A stretch of DNA of 64,000 nucleotides from Hemerocallis citrina (lineage: Eukaryota > Streptophyta > Magnoliopsida > Asparagales > Asphodelaceae): positions 140,138,461 through 140,202,460 of the forward strand of contig CM030361.1 of NCBI GenBank assembly GCA_017893485.1, read 5' to 3'. Both the position numbers and the translations under genes were made by a program. The notes under the pieces are model-generated. The model was not told the origin of the DNA, did not search any database, and saw only the letters and a list, made by a program, of their open reading frames with translations. Every line of letters begins with the position of its first letter. Within the stretch, counting starts at the first letter, position 1. This document shows positions 58,800-64,000 of the stretch, in pieces.

Positions 58800-59370
58800 T
58801 GCAACTTCCTTTCTCACAAAGTCCACCACGCTCGACGCTCGGACCAACTTCGAGCAAGGGCCTAGCTTTCTCACAAAGCATGGGCTCGAATCTCGGCATC
58901 AACCTTCGAGCAAGGACCTAACTTTCTTACAAAGCATGGGGCTCGATGCTCGGCACCAACCTCGAGCAAGGACCTAACTTTCTTGCAAAGCACGGGGCTC
59001 AACGCTCGGCATCAACTTTGAGCAAGGGCCTAGCTTTCTCACAAAGCATGGGGCTCGACGCTCGGCATCAATTTCGAGCAAGGGCCTAGCTTTCTCACGA
59101 AGCATGGGGCTCGATGCTCGGTATCAACCTCAAGCAAAGGCCTAGCTTTCTCACAAAGCATGGGGCTCGATGCACGACATCAACCTCGAGCAAGGGCCTA
59201 GCTTTCTAACAAAGCATGGGCTCGATGCTCGGCGTCAACCTCAAGCAATGGCCTTGCTTTCCCATAAAGCATGGGCTAGACACTCGGCATCGACCTCGAG
59301 CCAACCACTGTCTTAAGCACGAGGCTCGGAGCTCAACGCTCAAAGGTCGGAGTTCAGTCGTCACGAAGCT
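58800..59370. repeat. ~56-bp minisatellite array upstream of the Tat right LTR
   Basis: About nine units reading CGAGCAAGGGCCTAGCTTTC, TCACAAAGCATGGGGCTCGA and CGCTCGGCATCAACCT. The sequence corresponds to half of the 112-bp unit at 53430-54830 (CGAGCAAACAGCCAGCTTTC, TACAAGCTGCTCGACGCTCG, GCACGACCT). The two arrays lie either side of the antisense gene. Confidence 0.88.
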
Positions 59371-59503
59371 CGACATTGAGCCCATATCACTCTTCAGGGA
59401 TCTTCCAGCCTACTCTCATAAAACACTATCTACCGATCTTCTCCCATGAACGGACTACTCATCAACGGTTGATACATACAGCCCTCTAGGAGTGGGAAGG
59501 TTA

Positions 59504-59970
59504 TGATGTGGCTAAATAAAATGGTTCAATCCGAGCCGTCTGATCCCCTCAAAATTCGCTCCTCTCTGATCATCAGGCCTGATGATCCAACGAGCATTCT
59601 ACATGTTCAAGCCCACCAAGAAACGGGTCGACCCGACCCATTAGGGTTAACATACCCACTCTCTCTACCTATAAATACCAGGCCCCCTTTCTCCTTCAGA
59701 GGTAATGATCTTTTCTCCACCTGAACCCTAGCTTTCATTTATTCCAGTGACTGACTAGATCGTCAAAGGGTCTGTCAGAGGGACCACTCTCGGTGTTTCT
59801 AGGCACTTTTGCAGGTACCCAGGATGGCCAGCTATCAACAGCTCCCCCTTCACAGCTCTCGCATCTCAGATCCAGATCTGTGGCTGAGATATGTCTCAGA
59901 TCTGTCTCTTCCATTATAAATAACAAGAACTCACACCTGGTGCCCCCACACCCAAAATAAAACAGCATCA
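59504..59970 (+). repeat. right LTR of the Tat element
   Basis: 467 bp, TGATGTGGCTAAATAA to AACAGCATCA, preceded by the polypurine stretch GGAGTGGGAAGG (59490-59501). TATAAATACC lies at about 59671. ATGTA follows as the target duplication. Confidence 0.88.
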
Positions 59971-59975
59971 ATGTA

Positions 59976-61000
59976 CATTCCTTAATAGGTAGTCTTAGTT
60001 TATTTAATTCTGAAATTTGTTGTTTCAATATTTTCAGTTTTCTTCATTCATTGTGGTCCATTCCCATTTCTTAATTTTTTTTTCATTTTTTGTTGTAACC
60101 AATTTATTTTTGTTGATAAATATGGTATATATCCTCTTGTTTTATTTAGTAGTCCATTTATGACTTGTACGTCCCTTCTTTCTTTTAAAACAATTGGAAA
60201 TATCTTTATTTTTATGCTATATGTGATTGTAGTTCCAATCCTTCATGTGATAATTTTGTTCCTAAGAATTCTCTCTCTGTTTTGAACATGTTCTTCATTT
60301 TCAGATCATATCATAATAACATCTACATATACTACTATAAAATTATTGTATTTTTCAAATATCTTATCCATTTATTCTTGAAATACTCCTGGGCTATTTT
60401 CATATATCCAAATGGTAATAATACGTTACATTCATAAAATCCTTGTGGTATACTAAATATTGTTAACTGTTCTGACTCTTTTATTAGTTTTATGTGGTAA
60501 AATCATGATTTACAATCGAATTTTGAATATATTTTTCTTGTTCTTACTGTGTTTAGTAGTATCTACATATCTGATAGCGGATATCCAAATCTTTTAGTAT
60601 TCTTATTTAATTTCTTATAATTTAATACCATTCTAGATTTACCACTTTTTCCTTCTGGGTGTGTTCTTAATATGAATACTGGTGATGAATGTGGGCTTTG
60701 CGACTTTCTTATGTAATTTTTTCGATTAGTTCTTTGATATGTATTTTGAATTCTTCTAAATCTGTTGGAGTGTGTCTAATAGCTTTAATTCTTATTATTT
60801 TGTTCTTGTTTAGGGTTTACTTAAATGTCATTTTGCCAAAGAGTCTTTTCCACAGAGATCTTCTAAATGTTTTTGTAAAATTTCTTGTTTAATGTTACTT
60901 GAGCTTGTTGTATTCTAGTTTTTATTTGGTAATACTGGTATATACCATGCTAGGATAAAAAACTTATATGTGGTAAGTTCATCCTACAATAACGTGGTGT
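59976..61000 (-). pseudogene. endogenous pararetrovirus: reverse transcriptase domain remnant
   Basis: Minus-strand text downstream of the protease keeps RT landmarks in scattered frames: the entry segment around 60720-60800 (RHTPTDLEEF followed by IKELIEK), which corresponds to the SP.D..EF..QI.ELL opening of caulimovirid RTs, and degraded palm segments further on. Stops are frequent. It is interrupted at 59971-59975 by the Tat element and continues with RNase H at 44281. Confidence 0.65.
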
Positions 61001-61440
61001 TATCCTATTGCTATTGCTTGGTGTTTACAAGGCGTTGTGAATATAACTGATTTGCGTGATATAGTTATAGGATAGTATTGTCGGAAAAAGTCATTTCTCA
61101 ATAGTACATCATTATTCATATCATCAAATTTGTATATTTTCGGTATTTTTAGGATGTAATTTCCTACCTGTATAGTAACATTATGTTGATACCTGTTAAG
61201 TATAACAGTTTGTCCTATCAATCCAGTTATTGCTTTTCTATTATATCTGCCTTGTTTTCATTTTGGTAGTATATTTTCTCGGCATAAGCTAGTGCCTGCT
61301 CCAGTGTCTATTAGACTATGATAGTTTCTTGATTTATATCCTTCGTATACAAATTCCGTTAGTATGTGTAATGTATTTTTTGTTGCTCTTAATGGATTCA
61401 TTTACACAATATTATATTTATTACTATACTCTCATTATTT
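61000..61440 (-). pseudogene. endogenous pararetrovirus: aspartic protease domain
   Basis: On the minus strand a DTGAGTSLC active-site motif (about 61312-61284) is followed by a stop in the next segment and by the 73-codon frame 61221-61000. That frame has a typical retropepsin C-terminal pattern (hydrophobic strands, ILKIPKIYKFDD, LLRNDFFRQYYPI). Caulimovirid polymerase ORFs begin with this protease. It leads directly into the RT remnant. Confidence 0.75.
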
Positions 61441-62620
61441 ACTGTTATCATTATTTTTTCTTCATGTATTGAGTTACAGTTGTACTAATGTAAGATAGTC
61501 AGTTCCTAATAACATTTCATTAACATTGTGCACTGGGTCTACATATAGGTGTAATAGCATTTTATTTTTATTGTTTATCCTTAATGGTAATATTATTTTA
61601 TGGACGATTGGATGCCTATTGTTATAGTAGTCTAAATAGTAATAGGGATTTTCTAATGGTATTTATTCCGTTGTTTTTACATTTATTTGTTCAATATGTG
61701 AATTAGTAGCTCCTGTGTCTACAAGGACTATTTGCTTGTTCCATTTACCACTATTGTAGTATTCTATTTCTATCTTAAATTGGTTATTATTTTAGTTATC
61801 TAATTATTTATTATTGGTATTAGTTATAATGCTTGTTGTTTGTTTCTTATTGATAGAGATATTTTCCAAACATTATTTGTGGTGCTTTTCCTTTTGCAAT
61901 AGTTTTGCTTTGTTAACATAAAATTCTATGTAATTTGGTATGGCCATTTCAGGGTTTTTTTTCTAGCTGGTTTGTATCTTATAATTTCTCGGAATAGTGG
62001 TTCTATTTTAAAGTTATCAGAATTTCTGTTTTTTACTTCATGCTTACTTGTGAAAGCATAAATATTTCTAATTTGTATACTCATAACATTACTCTTCTCT
62101 ATCATTTCTATTCCTAATAATCTATGATATGTGACTAAACTTTGTCTTTATTTTCTTCTGCAACACTTATAGAGAAATTATATTTTATTGTAAATTTTAT
62201 TTTCTGGTACATTAGATTTCCTTGTACTATTCCTATTAAGGCATTTTGTGTACTCGATATTATTCTATCATCTATTAGTTATATTTCTAAATGTGTATTT
62301 ATTTCTTCCTTAAAATAAGTTTTTATTATTATTTGTACTGCTCCTAAATGTATATGTCTTAATATTTTTTTGTTTTCCTCACTTATTTTTTCATTTTTTT
62401 ATCTTATTATTCTTTCTGTTATTAATGGAATTATAATCTTTCCTTGAGCTTGTTCTATGTCTATGAGCTGTTCATTATTCCTAGCTATTATTATGGTATT
62501 CCTTTTTCTTTCAAATATTGGAAGCTTGTATATCTCTTTTGGGTTTATGTATAGTTTGGTTGCTCTTATTTTATTATATTTTTGTATGTCAAAACTCATT
62601 CTTTCTCTTACTTCGTCATT
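61440..62620 (-). pseudogene. endogenous pararetrovirus: movement protein (30K superfamily) remnant
   Basis: The minus-strand frame 62599-62399 (66 codons) and the degraded segment about 62380-62100 carry the 30K-type core. A short hydrophobic strand is followed by a DDR-containing segment (the D motif), LIGIVQGNL and a basic KFTI-like strand. Movement proteins open plasmodesmata for viral spread. The remainder to about 61440 is strongly broken, with pieces of the C-terminal part. The position between the coat-protein zinc finger and the protease is notable. Confidence 0.6.
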
Positions 62621-63250
62621 ATTTTCTTATCTTTCTAATTGTTCTCCTATTTCTGTTATTTCTATTATTATAATTATTTCGTATTCATCGATTTCATTTT
62701 CACTACTTCCACTATCTTTTTCTGTTACCATTATTTTCTCATTTTTACTTATCTGGTCAATCTTCTTCACATTCTATGGGATCATAGTTAATGTTATACA
62801 TTTATTCGATTTCTTCTATATATTTTACATTTTCTTTTTTGGTTCTTTTAGGACAATTTGGTGATATATGTCATACTTCTCTGCATATATAACAATTATA
62901 TTTCTTTGGGTTTTTTGGATATTGTTTGTTTATTATTTATTCTTCTGAAGTATTTTTTATAGGGTTTCTTATATCTCTTAAAAGTGTTTCTATATTTTGA
63001 TTTATATTTTTTGAATTTTAGTTTATGTCTTTTTATATAATTATTGGTATTATTACATCCCCAATGATTTTGTCTTGCTTCTTCACAACAAATTTTTTTT
63101 TATATGTTTTATAATACTTAATAGCTGATCTAGCTTCTTGGCATACTTTATCTTTATAATCTTTTACAAATTTGATTCTATATCCTAAAGTATCTATTTA
63201 TGGTTTTACTTTTTCATTTACGTATGTACTATATGTTAAGAATATGTCTT
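62621..63250 (-). pseudogene. endogenous pararetrovirus: coat protein C-terminal part with zinc finger
   Basis: On the minus strand the segment from about 63250 is Lys/Tyr-rich. It ends in a CxxCxxxxHxxxxC knuckle (CYICREV followed by HISPNC, about 62910-62865; the residue before His is a stop). This single CCHC finger near the coat-protein C-terminus is a caulimovirid feature. An acidic stretch follows. Coding is broken, and the N-terminal part of the protein is not present to the right of 63250. Confidence 0.65.
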
Positions 63251-63632
63251 GAATACTCGTGATTCAGATTAGAAGAATGTATGATGAAGCACGGAGGTCG
63301 AAACATCGAAGAGAGTAAAAGAAAACAAAGCAGCAACAGTGCAGGTAGAGTTGCATTCGACTGTCCAAAGTTGCGGTCAACCGCACACCTGACCGCAGAT
63401 GTACAAGGTTTTGGCCGAGAGGAGGTCAGTCGACCGGTTTTGTTGGACGGTCGACCGTGTGGGCGTTGTGTTCATTTTGGGCCTCGATTTGTTAGGTCAT
63501 TTCAGCCCAATCTTCAACTCGAAGTCAGATCGAATAGCTCCTATTCAGTTACTTCTTCTTCAGGTTATATCAGACGACCGAGAATCAAGATTAACCTAGG
63601 GTTCTCTCTATTCTTCTTCTATATATTGTAAT
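63251..63632. other. unassigned, GTCGAC-dyad-containing repeat fragment
   Basis: No gene recognised. GTCAGTCGACCGG and GGACGGTCGACCGTG (63425-63462) resemble the dyads of the family G LTRs. The 116-codon frame at 63281-63631 resembles no family that I know. It ends immediately before the LTR at 63633. Confidence 0.35.
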
Positions 63633-64000
63633 TGTAACACCCCAAGTTAAGAATGGATATACATATATAATTAATTAATTGGAGGGGTGTCCTATAGACT
63701 TTCTATAGGAAATAGAGTATGGAATTTGATAGGGGCGACCCACCCGGTTGAATGCAGCAAAGATGCTGTGGATGTTGCATTGCCACGTGGCAAGGGGGTC
63801 CACGTGCAGGATAGAGGAAGGAGCGATGCTCCTGGGCTGTGCGTGACGTGGCAGTCGGTGGGGCCCCCTGTTGACTTCGCTTGTGCTTTCTCGCGAGAGA
63901 GCACAGGGGAGGTGTGAGGAAAAATTGTCCCATATCAGGAGATTTGCAGATTAATTATATATATATATATATAACTGCCTGGGATTAGAGGTCACCAACA
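63633..64000 (+). mobile_element. partial LTR related to the miniature element (cut by window end)
   Basis: It begins TGTAACACCCC, like the LTRs at 8274 and 9091. It shares the GTGAGGAAAAATTGTCCCAT region (compare GTGGGAAAAATTAATCCCAT), the AGATTAATTA segment, a CACGTGG motif and the closing GGGATTAGAGGTCACCAA (compare ATCAAGAGTCCCCAA). The rest lies outside the window. Confidence 0.65.

Larger units (their letters stand above)
44282..59970 (+). mobile_element. Tat-lineage Ty3/gypsy retrotransposon, full length, TSD ATGTA
   Basis: The LTRs at 44282-44739 and 59504-59970 are of TGATGTGGCTAAATAA...AGCATCA type, with the first T mutated to C on the left. They are flanked by ATGTA (44277-44281 and 59971-59975). 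The primer-binding site TTGGCGCCATCTGTGGGAA (about 44742-44760) follows the left LTR, and the polypurine stretch GGAGTGGGAAGG precedes the right one. On the + strand: gag, protease, RT, RNase H, second RNase H, integrase. On the minus strand: an antisense gene. Two RNase H domains and the antisense gene are Tat hallmarks. The element is clearly GC-richer than its surroundings. Many stops and a 3.7 kb LTR insertion inactivate it. Confidence 0.92.

Overview
The window is a gene-poor, repeat-dense stretch of an angiosperm (probably eudicot) nuclear genome. This rests on Mutator-like, hAT and Harbinger-type DNA transposons, Helitrons, Athila- and Tat-lineage Ty3/gypsy elements and an endogenous plant pararetrovirus, together with long AT-rich spacers and large microsatellites. 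I see no intact host protein gene, no rRNA and no convincing tRNA. The coding remnants are transposon, retrotransposon or pararetroviral pseudogenes, apart from one host gene fragment carried inside a Helitron.

Bases 1-19,640: a decayed Mutator-like element (MULE) runs on the + strand from about 554. It holds a PB1-like N-terminus, an acidic linker, a DNA-binding domain, a transposase, a SWIM finger and a CCHC knuckle. It is interrupted by a foldback MITE (1272-1519), two Helitrons of one family (2092-2702 and about 2740-4395) and a miniature LTR retrotransposon with a TGATG target duplication (8274-10315, itself hit by a third Helitron). An inverted copy of the left MULE terminal sequence lies at 19345-19592 next to a minus-strand GRF-zinc-finger pseudogene, so the two may be the ends of one heavily nested element. 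Between them lie another LTR-like block, a MITE, a truncated giant LTR (13486-16800) and a hAT element (to 18787).

Bases 19,640-25,415: a Harbinger-type MITE with an internal series of palindromes, two 5'-truncated LINE-like tails with clear target duplications, a hAT MITE, and a 2.06 kb Helitron (22547-24603). That Helitron carries six exons, with introns, of a ribose-5-phosphate isomerase (RPI4-like) gene.

Bases 25,416-35,696: an Athila-type Ty3/gypsy element with degenerate gag and protease and no reverse transcriptase. A complete 3.5 kb solo LTR (28295-31841, TSD CAATT) sits inside it.

Bases 36,400-63,250: a minus-strand endogenous pararetrovirus whose parts read, from right to left, coat protein, movement protein, protease, reverse transcriptase, RNase H, a TAV-like ORF, promoter/leader, then coat protein N-terminus again. 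It is split by a 15.7 kb Tat-lineage Ty3/gypsy element (44282-59970, TSD ATGTA) and by a giant-LTR element (38533 to about 43265). The Tat element is clearly more GC-rich than its surroundings. It has gag, protease, RT, two RNase H domains and integrase on the + strand, and a spliced antisense gene flanked by two related minisatellite arrays. It also contains a 3.7 kb solo-LTR-like insertion. The window ends inside another LTR related to the miniature element at 8274.

The three giant LTRs (13486, 28295, 38533) are one family. They share ends, a promoter core and a block of GTCGAC dyads, but each carries its own minisatellite.
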